This document shows positions 16,349 through 26,699 of a stretch of DNA of 64,000 bases, in pieces. The notes beneath the pieces were generated by a model. The model had not been told where the DNA came from and did not search any database. It saw only the letters and a program-made list of their open reading frames with translations. The stretch spans positions 1,625,268 through 1,689,267 of the forward strand of contig NZ_QAJL01000001.1 in NCBI RefSeq assembly GCF_003852525.1, in the 5' to 3' direction. This DNA comes from Pedobacter sp. KBW06. GTDB taxonomy: Bacteria > Bacteroidota > Bacteroidia > Sphingobacteriales > Sphingobacteriaceae. Position 1 is the stretch's first letter, and each line of letters opens with the position of its first letter. A program made the position numbers and the translations under genes.

Positions 16349-18727
16349 TTATTCATATTTTAAAGCATCAACAGGGTTTGCTTTTACGGCTTTTTCCGCC
16401 TGAATGCTTACGGTAAGAACCGTAAGAACCATACTGATCAGTCCGGCAAGCAGGAATGGCAATAGGGGAACATCTATTCTATAAGCAAACGTATCCAGCC
16501 ATCTTGTAGCCACGATATAGGCGATTGGCCAGCCGATCAGATTGGCAGTTAAAACCACCCAAATGAAAAAACTGTTTAACAGACGGAGTACCTGAACATC
16601 GGTTGCCCCTAAAATCTTTCTGACTGCAATTTCTTTTCTTCGGCTATTGGTACTAAATGCAGAGAAAGCAAAAAGCCCCAAAACAGCGATAAAGATCGTC
16701 AGCACCGCTGCCCCGTAAAACACCGATTGAAGCTGCTCCTGTTTCTTAAATAAGCGGCCATACAACTCATCCAGAAATTCATACCTGAAATCATCTCCAT
16801 CCAGCTGATTCCAGTCCTTCCAATTTGTTTTCAGGCTTGCAAGAACGGCAGCCATCTTTGCCTGATCAATATTTACCATCAGCATAGACTTTTCGCTGAG
16901 GTTACCACATGGATTTTTTATAGCATAAACCGTCGGTTCTACGGCCGTTTCAAATCCCTGCGCTTTAACATCCCTGACTACGCCTACAATCCTGTAATCC
17001 ATATCACACCCCCTGATCGTCTTTCCGACAGGATTACTCATTCCATAAGCAGCGACAGCACTTTCATTCAATACAATTGAATTCAGCGTATCTGTGTTAA
17101 ACCTTTTGGAAAAGAAACGACCTTCTTTAAGTTTCAAATGAAGGGTTTCGAAATAATCGAAATCAACATGAATGATGTCCAGGCCCTGCTCTTTTCCTTC
17201 AAAAGAATAGTTGTTCTTCTGTGCCTTGGAACCATCCGGAACAATAGTGGCTACCGTAAAGGCATTTACCCCGGGAATTCCGTTCACCTTCGCCTTCAAT
17301 TGCTCAAAATTATCGCGTTTAAACCACACCGTATTTTGGATAGAAACCACTTGTGCAGGTTTAAAGCCGGTATCTTCGGTTTTCATGTATTTCAACTGAG
17401 TGCTCACAATCAAGAGACCCGCGATAAAGACAATCGCTACACTAAACTGTATCACGAGCAACGCATTTCTCAACCAAAGGGTCTTATAACTCGTTTGCAG
17501 GTTTCCTTTTAAAACATCGGCAGGCCTGAAGCCGGACAACACCAATGCCGGGTAAACGCCCGAAATCAGTGTAATCACGATCAAAATACCAGGCAGCTGC
17601 CAGAACAACGCTCCATTGCCTTTCCATAAGGATAAGGAAGTTTCAAATAAGCCATTAAAATAAGGGAGTAACAATTCCGACAATGCCAATCCGATTACCA
17701 ATGCTAAAAGACACTGCATCAGAATTTCGATCAAAAACTGAAAGATCAGGTTCATCCGGTAAGCACCGAGTACCTTTTTAACCCCGACCTCTTTTGCCCT
17801 CCTGTTTGTTTGTGCAATGGTGAGGTTGGTAAAATTGATGCAGGCAATCACCAGCACGAGCAAACCCAGTATTCCCAGTGCAAGGACAATTTTATAATTG
17901 GTATTGTTTCCGGCAACAGGCTTCAAATGCAGGTTATCCAGGGGATCTAAAAAGATCACCGACCTTCCGGAAATCATCTTGTCACCGGCACTCATCCCAT
18001 TTTTAATCATTTCCTTTTTAAACAGGCCATCTATCTTATGTTCAAGCTGAGCCACATCTGCGCCTGCTTTAACTTCAATATAGGTCTGGTAATTCAAAGC
18101 ATTGGGGTCCTGATTGGCAGCAACATCATTTGAAATCACCATCGCATCAAATTTCAAATTGGAATGGTCGGTACGGTAGTTGATAATACCCTGGATGTTT
18201 GCCGATTGTCCAGCGTTCCTGGGACCAAGGGTCACCAGGCGGGGATACGTCAGATTCTTGCGGGGGAACAAGACATCGGCAAACTCCTGAGGTACATATA
18301 AATCAAAACCTTCCGCAGCCGGCTTTTTTAATCCGCCATCTGGCCGCAAATGGAACATTTTTGCCATTTCATAATCTACAGAGAGTACATTTTTACCGTA
18401 GATCCTACCCTCGTCGGTACTAAAAGCAAACTCAAATCCGGTTTTTTTACTTCTTCCGACATTCTCAATCTCCGGAAAAGCAGCTTTCATTGATGGTGCA
18501 AGCGAGGCGGGGGTATAATTTGTCTTCCCCTCAGGCAGACTTCTTCCCACCAGATAAATGCGGTTGTGGTTCGGAATATGATGGTCGAACGTGGTTTCAA
18601 AACCGACATACATCACGACCATAATAAAAGCCGAAAGTGCAATGGCCAGCCCACCAATATTAATTGCCGTATATCCCTTATTCTTCCAAAGGTTCCGCAA
18701 AGCGATTTTAAGATTTAACCTGAACAT
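16349..18727 (-). CDS. FtsX/MacB-like ABC permease (array member 4)
   Basis: 792 aa with the same two-unit architecture. The N-terminus is MFRLNLKIALRNLWKNKGYT; the coupling segments are KEVGVKKVLGAYR and KEIAVRKILGAT, and the C-terminus is NPVDALKYE. Its first periplasmic core is more divergent than in its neighbours (for example the FATTFDHHIPNHNRIYLVG region), so it is not a recent copy. Spacers of about 22 nt on both sides place it in one transcript with the other permeases. As with the others, the transported compound cannot be inferred. Confidence 0.85.
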   Translation of the reverse strand: MFRLNLKIALRNLWKNKGYTAINIGGLAIALSAFIMVVMYVGFETTFDHHIPNHNRIYLVGRSLPEGKTNYTPASLAPSMKAAFPEIENVGRSKKTGFEFAFSTDEGRIYGKNVLSVDYEMAKMFHLRPDGGLKKPAAEGFDLYVPQEFADVLFPRKNLTYPRLVTLGPRNAGQSANIQGIINYRTDHSNLKFDAMVISNDVAANQDPNALNYQTYIEVKAGADVAQLEHKIDGLFKKEMIKNGMSAGDKMISGRSVIFLDPLDNLHLKPVAGNNTNYKIVLALGILGLLVLVIACINFTNLTIAQTNRRAKEVGVKKVLGAYRMNLIFQFLIEILMQCLLALVIGLALSELLLPYFNGLFETSLSLWKGNGALFWQLPGILIVITLISGVYPALVLSGFRPADVLKGNLQTSYKTLWLRNALLVIQFSVAIVFIAGLLIVSTQLKYMKTEDTGFKPAQVVSIQNTVWFKRDNFEQLKAKVNGIPGVNAFTVATIVPDGSKAQKNNYSFEGKEQGLDIIHVDFDYFETLHLKLKEGRFFSKRFNTDTLNSIVLNESAVAAYGMSNPVGKTIRGCDMDYRIVGVVRDVKAQGFETAVEPTVYAIKNPCGNLSEKSMLMVNIDQAKMAAVLASLKTNWKDWNQLDGDDFRYEFLDELYGRLFKKQEQLQSVFYGAAVLTIFIAVLGLFAFSAFSTNSRRKEIAVRKILGATDVQVLRLLNSFFIWVVLTANLIGWPIAYIVATRWLDTFAYRIDVPLLPFLLAGLISMVLTVLTVSIQAEKAVKANPVDALKYE

Positions 18728-18749
18728 TCTTTTCTATATTTTCAAATAC

Positions 18750-21125
18750 CTATTCATATTTTAACCCATCCACAGGGTTGGATTTCAAGACCTTTGCCGA
18801 TTGTACACTGAGGGTAAGGATCGCGATGATCAGGGATAAACCCAAAGCCATTGCAAAAGGCAAAATGGAAATCCCCACCCGAAACTCATAGGCCGACAAC
18901 CATTTCGTCATGATGACATACGCCAATGGAAATCCAATCAGATTGGCAATCCCCACGAGCTTCATAAAATCTTTATTCAACAAGGAAAGCACATCAATTG
19001 CACTGGCCCCTAAAACCTTGCGGATACTGATTTCCTTCTTGCGCTGCTCTGCCATATATAAGGTCAGTCCCAGCAGACCCAGACAGGAGATAAAGATGGC
19101 AAAACCACCAAACCAATTCGCCAGAGTTCCCAGGAGCTGCTCGTTCTGGAATTTTAGTTTAAAGTCCTCATCCACAAAGCTTCTTTCCATAGGAAAGTCC
19201 GGGTTTAACCTTTTCATCACTTCGTCAATTCTCTGAACAGAGCTGCTGACATTCATTGCAGGGTTCAAGCGAACAAGGGCGAAATTAAAATTCACATTCC
19301 AATCGTAAATCACCATCGGTGCTGCCTGCTGATAAGGTGATCCTACCACAAAGTCTTTGATCACACCTATAATCTTCACCTGATCCTGTCCCATGCTAAT
19401 CACAGTACCAATCGGGTCTTTCAGTCCCATCACCCTGACGGCCGATTCATTCACGATCACATTGGTGCTGTCCTTGTATCGGGCAGAAAACTCCCTTCCC
19501 GATATCATTTTACTCCCAATAGTCTTTACGAAATCATAACCTGCACAGCGGTAATTGAAATAAACCAACTCCTTTTTACTTTTACCCGGCCAGTTCATGT
19601 CAAATGTCCGGTGCCCGTCCCAGTTCATGCTGGAACTGAAAAAGCTGACACTATTCACAGCCCCTGATTTGATCAGTTCATCTTTTAAGACATCCAGATT
19701 TTCTTTACCGCCCAAACCTTTCCCCAGGGTTCCCTGAAGTGGAATCTCAATCAGGCCAGCCTTTTCATAACCAATAGATTTATCCTTAATATAATTCAGC
19801 TGCTGGTACACGACGATCGTGCAAATCATCAAACATACAGCAAAAACAAACTGAAAAACAACGAGCACCTTTCTGATCGAAACAGAGGAATTCCCTCCGA
19901 TACTGAGGCTTTTTAGAACTTTAACAGGCTCAAATGAAGACAGGTAAAATGCAGGATAACTCCCTGCAACAAAACCGGTAAACAGTGTCAGAGCGAAGAG
20001 CACCAGCCAGAATTCCCAATTGCTATAATTGATCACAAGCTCGATATGGAGCAATCCATTAAAGTAAGGCAGGCTGATTTCCATTAAAACAAAAGCAAGC
20101 AGCATCCCCAGAAAAGAAAACAACACAGATTCTACCAAAAACTGGCTGATGAGTGATTTTCTGGAAGAACCAATAGCTTTACGTACCCCAACCTCCTTTG
20201 CCCGTTTCTGAGACCTCGCCGTAGAAAGGTTCATAAAATTGACACAGGCAATCAACAGGATACAAAAGGCAATACCCACAAAAATTTTAACCTGATCAAT
20301 TTTGCCGCCTACTGATTTTCCATTCTCAAAACGACTGTATAAATGCCATTTGGAAAAGGGATGAATCATCGCCTCTGCCAGCGTTCCTTTTTCATGGCGC
20401 TTAAAGATTCCTTTAATTTCTTTGCTCACCTGATCAAAAAAACGGTTGTCCTCCAGCTGAACGAGCGTCAGGGCATAATGACTTCCCCATCCTGCATCTT
20501 TAGACCATGGATATTGTTTCTCGTAAGCTGCCCAGGGCATCAGGTAATCAAACCGGATCGTATTTGTCTCCGGAATATCGGCAATCACAGCCTCGACTTT
20601 TAACAGCTGTGAATTCTCCAGTTTTAATGTTTTATTGATCGGATCTTCATCTCCAAACAAACTTTTCGCAGTACTCTCTGTCAGGATTATACCGTTTACC
20701 GCTGCCAAAGCCTTTTCCGGATTCCCCTTAATAAACTTGTAATCCAATATTTTCAGAAAATCCTGATCTGCAAAGACCGCTTGTTTTTTAAAACCCCTTT
20801 GCCCGTTCGCGATTAATAACGGTGCTGGATTGGTCGAACAGGAAGCCCTGGATACTCCTGAAATCTGCTGTCCCACTTCCTTTGCCATCACCGACGGTGT
20901 CCATGGCCAGCTTAATACTTCATTTGGCGTTTTTGTATTGTTATATACGACATACGTCTTATCATAGTTACTGAACTGCCTGTTATAGCTCCATTCATGT
21001 GCAACATACAATAACAACAACATACAGCTGGCCAGGCCAATCGCTACCCCCCCCACATTTATCAGGGTATATCCTTTGTTTTTCCAAAGGTTTCGCAAAG
21101 CGATTTTAAGGTGTTGTCTGAACAT
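18750..21125 (-). CDS. FtsX/MacB-like ABC permease (array member 3)
   Basis: 791 aa, two MacB-core/FtsX units, coupling segments KEVGVRKAIGSSR and KEISIRKVLGAS, C-terminus NPVDGLKYE. It is clearly the closest relative of array member 2 (21151-23526): same length and matching stretches around ARSQKRAKEVGVRKAIG, GSYPAFYLSSFEPVKVLK and SIRKVLVVFQFVFAVCL. A tandem gene duplication within the operon is therefore likely. Intergenic spacers are 22 and 25 nt. Confidence 0.86.
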   Translation of the reverse strand: MFRQHLKIALRNLWKNKGYTLINVGGVAIGLASCMLLLLYVAHEWSYNRQFSNYDKTYVVYNNTKTPNEVLSWPWTPSVMAKEVGQQISGVSRASCSTNPAPLLIANGQRGFKKQAVFADQDFLKILDYKFIKGNPEKALAAVNGIILTESTAKSLFGDEDPINKTLKLENSQLLKVEAVIADIPETNTIRFDYLMPWAAYEKQYPWSKDAGWGSHYALTLVQLEDNRFFDQVSKEIKGIFKRHEKGTLAEAMIHPFSKWHLYSRFENGKSVGGKIDQVKIFVGIAFCILLIACVNFMNLSTARSQKRAKEVGVRKAIGSSRKSLISQFLVESVLFSFLGMLLAFVLMEISLPYFNGLLHIELVINYSNWEFWLVLFALTLFTGFVAGSYPAFYLSSFEPVKVLKSLSIGGNSSVSIRKVLVVFQFVFAVCLMICTIVVYQQLNYIKDKSIGYEKAGLIEIPLQGTLGKGLGGKENLDVLKDELIKSGAVNSVSFFSSSMNWDGHRTFDMNWPGKSKKELVYFNYRCAGYDFVKTIGSKMISGREFSARYKDSTNVIVNESAVRVMGLKDPIGTVISMGQDQVKIIGVIKDFVVGSPYQQAAPMVIYDWNVNFNFALVRLNPAMNVSSSVQRIDEVMKRLNPDFPMERSFVDEDFKLKFQNEQLLGTLANWFGGFAIFISCLGLLGLTLYMAEQRKKEISIRKVLGASAIDVLSLLNKDFMKLVGIANLIGFPLAYVIMTKWLSAYEFRVGISILPFAMALGLSLIIAILTLSVQSAKVLKSNPVDGLKYE

Positions 21126-21150
21126 GTTGCTGTACCGTTATTTATGATGT

Positions 21151-23526
21151 CTATTCGTATTTTAATGCATCAATCGGATTGGATTTTGCCACTTTCACCG
21201 ATTGTGCACTCACCGTTAGAAATGCGATGAGCAGGGATAAGCCGATCGCAATTGCAAAAGGAATAAAGGAAATACTGATCCTGAATTCAAATGCAGACAA
21301 CCATTGGCTAATCATAATATAAGCCAGCGGGAAAGCGATCAGGTTCGCGATCGCCACGAGTTTTACAAAATCTTTATTCAGCAAGGTTAAAATATTCATC
21401 ATACTTGCGCCGAGCACCTTACGGATACTGATTTCTTTCCTGCGTTGTTCTGCCATGAATAAACTCAAGCCCAACAGCCCCAAACAGGAAATAAAAATCG
21501 AGAAACCACCAAACCAGTTTGCCAGGATACCGAGTACCTTTTCATTCTGAAACTTGGCTTCAAAGCTATCGCTCAAAAATGTTGCATCTACAGGAAAATC
21601 AGGATTCATCTCTTTTACCAGTGTGGTAATCTGTTGCATAGAAGCACTGATACTTTGTGTTGGGTTCAGGCGCATCACCAGGACCCCTTCTCCATCTCCG
21701 GTTGAATTAACCATCATGATCATCGGTGTTACGGTCTGATAAGGGGTTTCCATCACAAAATCCTTCACTACACCGATGACAGTCAGTTTTTCACCTCCCC
21801 AGGTAATCACCTTACCCACCGGATTTGACAAACTCATCACTTTGACCGCGGTTTCATTGATGATGACCTTTCCACTGTCTGCATACTGAGGCGAAAACTC
21901 CCTGCCCATCACCATTTTCGTTCCAAGGGTGGCCGCGAAATCATAGTGAGCGAACCTAAAGTTAACCAGGACATCTACTTTTGGGTTTTTACCCGGCCAG
22001 CTCACCCCGGAGGTATTGTTTCCTCCCCGGCTTAAACTGGTACTGAACATGCTGGCATTGGTCACTGCCCCCGACTTGAGCAACTGTTCCCTGAGCAGTT
22101 TCATTTTTCCGCCGATGAGTAATCTGCCTTCAACCGGAATTTCGACCAATCCGGCCCTATTGTATCCAACAGGCTTATTCTTGACATAATTCAGTTGCTG
22201 ATAGATCACTACAGTACATATAATTAAACAAACTGCAAATACAAACTGGAACACCACCAACACCTTTCTGATAGATAAGGAAGAATTCCCCGGCAGGTTA
22301 AATCCTTTCAATACCCTTACCGGATTAAAAGAAGAGAGGTAAAAAGCCGGATAACTACCCGCAACCAAACCGGTAAATAAAGTCAGCGTGATCAAAACCG
22401 ACCAAAACTCCCAGTCCTTATAATTAATGGTCAGATTTGTATTTAAAATGCTATTAAAGTAAGGAAGGCTGATCTCCATCAGCATAAAAGCCACCACCAT
22501 CCCAAAAAAGGCCAGCAATACAGACTCCATCATAAACTGAGCAATCAATGACTTTCTGGCTGCTCCAATTGCTTTACGGACTCCTACTTCTTTTGCACGT
22601 TTTTCAGACCTTGCCGTAGAAAGGTTCATAAAATTGATGCAGGCAATTAATAAAATACAAAAGGCCAGCAACAGGAAAATCCTGAGGCTATCTATTTTTC
22701 CGCCAACTGATTTTCCATTTTCAAATTTATTGTACAGGTGCCATTTTGATATGGGGTGGATCGAGGCAAAATTCCTGTTTTCCTTTTGGTTCCGCTGATA
22801 AACCCCCTTGATTTCTGCAGTTACCCTTTCAAAAAAGCTATTGTCCTGAATCTGCAGTACCGTAAGGCAATAATTATTACCCCAGTTTTTTTCGTTCTCC
22901 TGTGCCCATACATTTTGCTTTAAAAACATCGCCCATGAGCCCAGGTAATCAAACTGAATACTACTGGTAACAGGCACATCTTCGATCACCCCTTCTACAA
23001 TCAGGTCTTCTTTGCCATCTATTTTAACCGTTTTATTGATTGGGTTCTCGTTTCCGAACAAGATTTTCGCCATACGCTGCGTCAACACTACAGCGTTTGG
23101 ATTTTTCAGCATCTGATCTCTGTTTCCCTGTAAAACTTTATAATCAAATATTTTAAGAAAAGCAGTATCTGTAAACACCGCCTTTTTCTTAAAGTTCTGA
23201 TGGTTATAGCTAATCAGGTGTTCAGCAGGATAAGTTGATTTTGAGGCCCTGGTGATTCCCGGTATTTTTGTCCGCAGCTCATCAGCCAGCACCCCTGGTG
23301 TCCAGGGAAAATTCACAGTATGATCCCCGTTTTTCTGATTGTTGTAAACGACATAGGTACGTTCGTATCCGCTGGTTTGTTTGTCGAAGCTCCATTCGTA
23401 AGCCACATACAGCAGCAGAATCATGCAGCTGGCCAAACCTATCGCCAGTCCGCCGACATTGATCAAAGTATATCCCTTGTTTTTCCAAAGGTTTCGCAAA
23501 GCGATTTTTAAGTTAAGTCTGAACAT
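21151..23526 (-). CDS. FtsX/MacB-like ABC permease (array member 2)
   Basis: 791 aa paralogue of array member 3. N-terminus MFRLNLKIALRNLWKNKGYT, coupling segments KEVGVRKAIGAAR and KEISIRKVLGAS, C-terminus NPIDALKYE. The middle of the protein matches member 3 closely (AGSYPAFYLSSFNPVRVLK, SIRKVLVVFQFVFAVCL), while the periplasmic cores have drifted, as expected when copies specialise on different ligands or partners. It starts 14 nt after array member 1 and is followed by a 25-nt spacer. Confidence 0.86.
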   Translation of the reverse strand: MFRLNLKIALRNLWKNKGYTLINVGGLAIGLASCMILLLYVAYEWSFDKQTSGYERTYVVYNNQKNGDHTVNFPWTPGVLADELRTKIPGITRASKSTYPAEHLISYNHQNFKKKAVFTDTAFLKIFDYKVLQGNRDQMLKNPNAVVLTQRMAKILFGNENPINKTVKIDGKEDLIVEGVIEDVPVTSSIQFDYLGSWAMFLKQNVWAQENEKNWGNNYCLTVLQIQDNSFFERVTAEIKGVYQRNQKENRNFASIHPISKWHLYNKFENGKSVGGKIDSLRIFLLLAFCILLIACINFMNLSTARSEKRAKEVGVRKAIGAARKSLIAQFMMESVLLAFFGMVVAFMLMEISLPYFNSILNTNLTINYKDWEFWSVLITLTLFTGLVAGSYPAFYLSSFNPVRVLKGFNLPGNSSLSIRKVLVVFQFVFAVCLIICTVVIYQQLNYVKNKPVGYNRAGLVEIPVEGRLLIGGKMKLLREQLLKSGAVTNASMFSTSLSRGGNNTSGVSWPGKNPKVDVLVNFRFAHYDFAATLGTKMVMGREFSPQYADSGKVIINETAVKVMSLSNPVGKVITWGGEKLTVIGVVKDFVMETPYQTVTPMIMMVNSTGDGEGVLVMRLNPTQSISASMQQITTLVKEMNPDFPVDATFLSDSFEAKFQNEKVLGILANWFGGFSIFISCLGLLGLSLFMAEQRRKEISIRKVLGASMMNILTLLNKDFVKLVAIANLIAFPLAYIMISQWLSAFEFRISISFIPFAIAIGLSLLIAFLTVSAQSVKVAKSNPIDALKYE

Positions 23527-23540
23527 ATTATATAATTTGA

Positions 23541-25892
23541 CTATTCGTATTTAAGTGCATCAACAGGCTTCGCATTAGCTGTTTTAAAGGTCTGAAGACT
23601 TACCGTGAGCACCGTGATTAACACAGAAATAATGCTTGCAAAAACAAATGGCCATACCGTAATGGTGGTCCGGTACGCAAAACCGGAAAGCCAGTTACTG
23701 GATAAAATATAGGCAACCGGAATTGCAATGAGGTTCGCGATCAGAACGAGTGCTAAAAAGCCCTTATTGATCAGCCTCAGGATATCCGTTGTCTCTGCTC
23801 CCAAAACCTTTCTTACCCCGATTTCCCTGGTACGTTCCTGAACGGAGAAGGATGCCAGTGCAAATAAGCCCAATACAGCAATCGCCAGGGTCACATAGGT
23901 GAATATATTGAAAAGCTTATCCAGCCTCACATACTGTACATAAACCTGTGCAAAACTCTGATCCAGCCAGGTGTATTGAAAAGGAAATGGCTCCACAGCT
24001 GTCCATACTTCTTTAAGTGCTTCAAGGCTCTCCTGTGTATTCCCCCCATCCATTTTTAAAATCACATGATCAGCGGAATTTGTTCCTCGTCCTTCCACCA
24101 CAAATGCGGTAGGTTCAGCGGCAGTTTCCATCCCTTTCTGAACATGGTCCTTAACCACACCAATGATCACCCTGTCGTTAATCCATTTGCTTCCGATCAG
24201 CTTTTGTAAACCATATTTTTTTACCGCAGATTCATTCACCACAATAGCACTGCTATCGGTAGCAAACTTATCCGAGAACACCCGTCCCTTTTGAGCAGGC
24301 ATCCCCATCACTTTGAAATAATCAAAATCCACGGTAATGGTACTTAGATTGGAGACCTTTCCTCCATTAAAATCACGGTCAATCACCTGCATGGCTTTTA
24401 CGCCCGGGTAGTAATTCACACGGCTCACCGCATTTATTCCTGGTACTTTGAGCAGTCGCTGTTTAATCTGGCTGAAATTTCTTCTGGTGTCACCTTTCCT
24501 GACCTTAAATACCAGCACATGATCCTTCCTGAAGCCCACATCCTGATTTTTGATGTAAGTCACCTGCTGGCGGATGATCATCAAAGCGACCATAAACACC
24601 GTCGCCACAATAAACTGGATTGAAATCAATGTTTTACGCATCCATAAACTGCCAATTCCTCTGGAGAAGTTTCCTTTCAAAACTTTTACAGGCTCATAAT
24701 TCGACAGAAAAAACGCTGCGTATCCACCCGCAAGAATGATGACCAATGTCATCACCAGCGAGAGCTGAATGATCAGCTGCCCCGGGTTTGAATAGCTCAA
24801 GAGAGAGAGTTTTACGTCCATCAGCTGGTTCAAAACAGGCATTCCGACCTCCGCAATGGTCAGGGCCAGCAACAAGGCCAACAGACATTGTATTCCTGTT
24901 TCTGTCAGGAAGTAAGTGATCAGGTTGCTTCTCAAAGCTCCCAGAACTTTTCGGACCCCGGTTTCTTTGGCCCGCTTCACAGATTGTGCAATAGATAAGT
25001 TGGTAAAATTGATACAGGCAATGATCAGTAACAAAGAAGAAAAGAGCACCAAAATCGTCACAATTTTAGCATTGCCCCTTTTGGCAGGATCCTGTGCACT
25101 GCTGGCATGCAGGTAAATATCGGGCACTGAGGTAAGAAACAATTCTACGTCTTTTAATCCCTGATCTTCCTTTACCACCGGAAGTTTTTTAAAAGCCTCG
25201 TTTAGTTTTTTAACGAAAGCCGCTTTGTCTGTTCCTGCTTTCAATTTTAAGTAGGTGTAATAATTGCCGTTACCCCAGCCATCACCTGGTGATGACATTT
25301 TTACGAAACCATCATGTTCCAGGTGTTCCGGTGTATTGGGTTCCTCATATACGCCACTTACTACATAACGGTCTTTGGTATTGATCAGCAAAGACTGCCC
25401 TACAGGATTCGTTTTTCCAAAAAACAATTCACTCGTCTTTTGACTTAAAACAATCTGATTGTTCGATAAAATGGCTTTTTTTGCATCACCATAGATAAAT
25501 TTATAGGGAAACAGTTTAAACCAGGAGCTGTCTACCCCCATGATATGGTCTACAAAACTTTCATTTTTATCCTTATTTATCAGGCGCTGTCTCATGTCCC
25601 AGACATAAAAACGACCGTAATCGGCAATTTCCGGTAATACTTCTTTTAAAGCAGGAGCCAGTTCCGCAGGGCTTGAAGAATATTCTTCCTGTCCAGGTCC
25701 CCATTTGATAGAAATCCTGTAAATGTCTTTTGCATCCGAATTCCAGGTATCATAGCTCCGTTCATGATTGGCAAATAACAGGATCATAATGAAACCTGCC
25801 AATCCAATAGAGAGTCCAAAAATATTTAAAGTAGAATAACCTTTGTTTTTCCAAAGGTTCCGTAACGCTATTTTTAGATTGAGTCTGAACAT
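23541..25892 (-). CDS. FtsX/MacB-like ABC permease (array member 1)
   Basis: 783 aa, first permease of the operon, 8 nt after the canonical ATPase gene and so its most likely direct partner. The architecture is the two-unit MacB-core/FtsX form, with coupling segments KETGVRKVLGALR and REIGVRKVLGAE and C-terminus KPVDALKYE. The N-terminus is MFRLNLKIALRNLWKNKGYS. Together with the HlyD-like adaptor it resembles the MacAB-type export layout, although MacB itself has one core and four helices with the ATPase fused. Confidence 0.86.
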   Translation of the reverse strand: MFRLNLKIALRNLWKNKGYSTLNIFGLSIGLAGFIMILLFANHERSYDTWNSDAKDIYRISIKWGPGQEEYSSSPAELAPALKEVLPEIADYGRFYVWDMRQRLINKDKNESFVDHIMGVDSSWFKLFPYKFIYGDAKKAILSNNQIVLSQKTSELFFGKTNPVGQSLLINTKDRYVVSGVYEEPNTPEHLEHDGFVKMSSPGDGWGNGNYYTYLKLKAGTDKAAFVKKLNEAFKKLPVVKEDQGLKDVELFLTSVPDIYLHASSAQDPAKRGNAKIVTILVLFSSLLLIIACINFTNLSIAQSVKRAKETGVRKVLGALRSNLITYFLTETGIQCLLALLLALTIAEVGMPVLNQLMDVKLSLLSYSNPGQLIIQLSLVMTLVIILAGGYAAFFLSNYEPVKVLKGNFSRGIGSLWMRKTLISIQFIVATVFMVALMIIRQQVTYIKNQDVGFRKDHVLVFKVRKGDTRRNFSQIKQRLLKVPGINAVSRVNYYPGVKAMQVIDRDFNGGKVSNLSTITVDFDYFKVMGMPAQKGRVFSDKFATDSSAIVVNESAVKKYGLQKLIGSKWINDRVIIGVVKDHVQKGMETAAEPTAFVVEGRGTNSADHVILKMDGGNTQESLEALKEVWTAVEPFPFQYTWLDQSFAQVYVQYVRLDKLFNIFTYVTLAIAVLGLFALASFSVQERTREIGVRKVLGAETTDILRLINKGFLALVLIANLIAIPVAYILSSNWLSGFAYRTTITVWPFVFASIISVLITVLTVSLQTFKTANAKPVDALKYE

Positions 25893-25900
25893 GATATTAC

Positions 25901-26599
25901 TTATATAAGTTCTTCTGTACGGTTCTTATTGATCTTTTCAGAGATGACGTGTCCATCTTTTAAGTTGATGATCCGGTTAGAAAAACTGGCATCATGAGAA
26001 GAGTGGGTCACCATGACAATCGTGGTTCCTGTTTCATTCAGTTCACAAAGCAACTCCATGACTTCATTACCGTGGGAACTGTCCAGGTTTCCTGTAGGCT
26101 CATCCGCCAATACCAGTTTTGGCTTGGTTACCAATGCCCTGGCAACAGCCACACGTTGCTGCTGTCCACCTGAAAGCTGCTGAGGAAAGTGTCCGCTCCT
26201 ATTCACAATGTTCATCCTTTCGATGATCTCATTGACCAGCCTTTTACGCTCTGTAGCCGGGATTTTGTTATAGATCAACGGAAGTTCGATGTTTTCAAAA
26301 ACGGTCAGCTCATCGATCAAATTGAAATTCTGGAACACAAATCCCATATTACGTTTCCTGAAGTTGGAACGTTCCTTGTCATTGAGCTTCAATAATTCCG
26401 TGTCAATGAATTTATAACTGCCACTTTCAGGCTTATCCAATAAGCCCATTACATTTAGCAAAGTAGATTTACCGCAGCCCGAAGGCCCCATAATAGAGAC
26501 AAATTCGCCTTCTTTAACATGAAGGTTTATCCCATTTAAAGCAGTAGTCTCAATTTCTTCAGTTTTATAAACTTTTTCCAGGTTTTCTATTTTTATCAT
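25901..26599 (-). CDS. LolD/MacB-type ABC ATPase (canonical)
   Basis: 232 aa. Walker A GPSGCGKST (38-46), Q-loop in NMGFVFQNFNLID, signature LSGGQQQRVAVARALV, Walker B LVLADEP, D-loop GNLDS and H-loop VMVTHSSHDA are all intact. It is a cytoplasmic ATPase of the MacB/LolD/FtsE class that should drive one or more of the downstream permeases. It follows the adaptor gene by 100 nt and precedes permease 1 by 8 nt. It may serve several permeases, because six permease genes share only two ATPase genes. Confidence 0.93.
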   Translation of the reverse strand: MIKIENLEKVYKTEEIETTALNGINLHVKEGEFVSIMGPSGCGKSTLLNVMGLLDKPESGSYKFIDTELLKLNDKERSNFRKRNMGFVFQNFNLIDELTVFENIELPLIYNKIPATERKRLVNEIIERMNIVNRSGHFPQQLSGGQQQRVAVARALVTKPKLVLADEPTGNLDSSHGNEVMELLCELNETGTTIVMVTHSSHDASFSNRIINLKDGHVISEKINKNRTEELI

Positions 26600-26699
26600 G
26601 GCTATATTTTTATCCGTTTAAGCGTTTTTTAGAAAGGCTAGCGCCCGGATCAACGCAATAATCCTGGGCACACTAACCTAAATTTATGTCTTTAATGCA

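Noticed and set aside
10790..25892. Repeated ~2.4-kb blocks as a mobile or repetitive element
   Set aside because: They are intact, diverged permease genes with short spacers and no terminal repeats or transposase.
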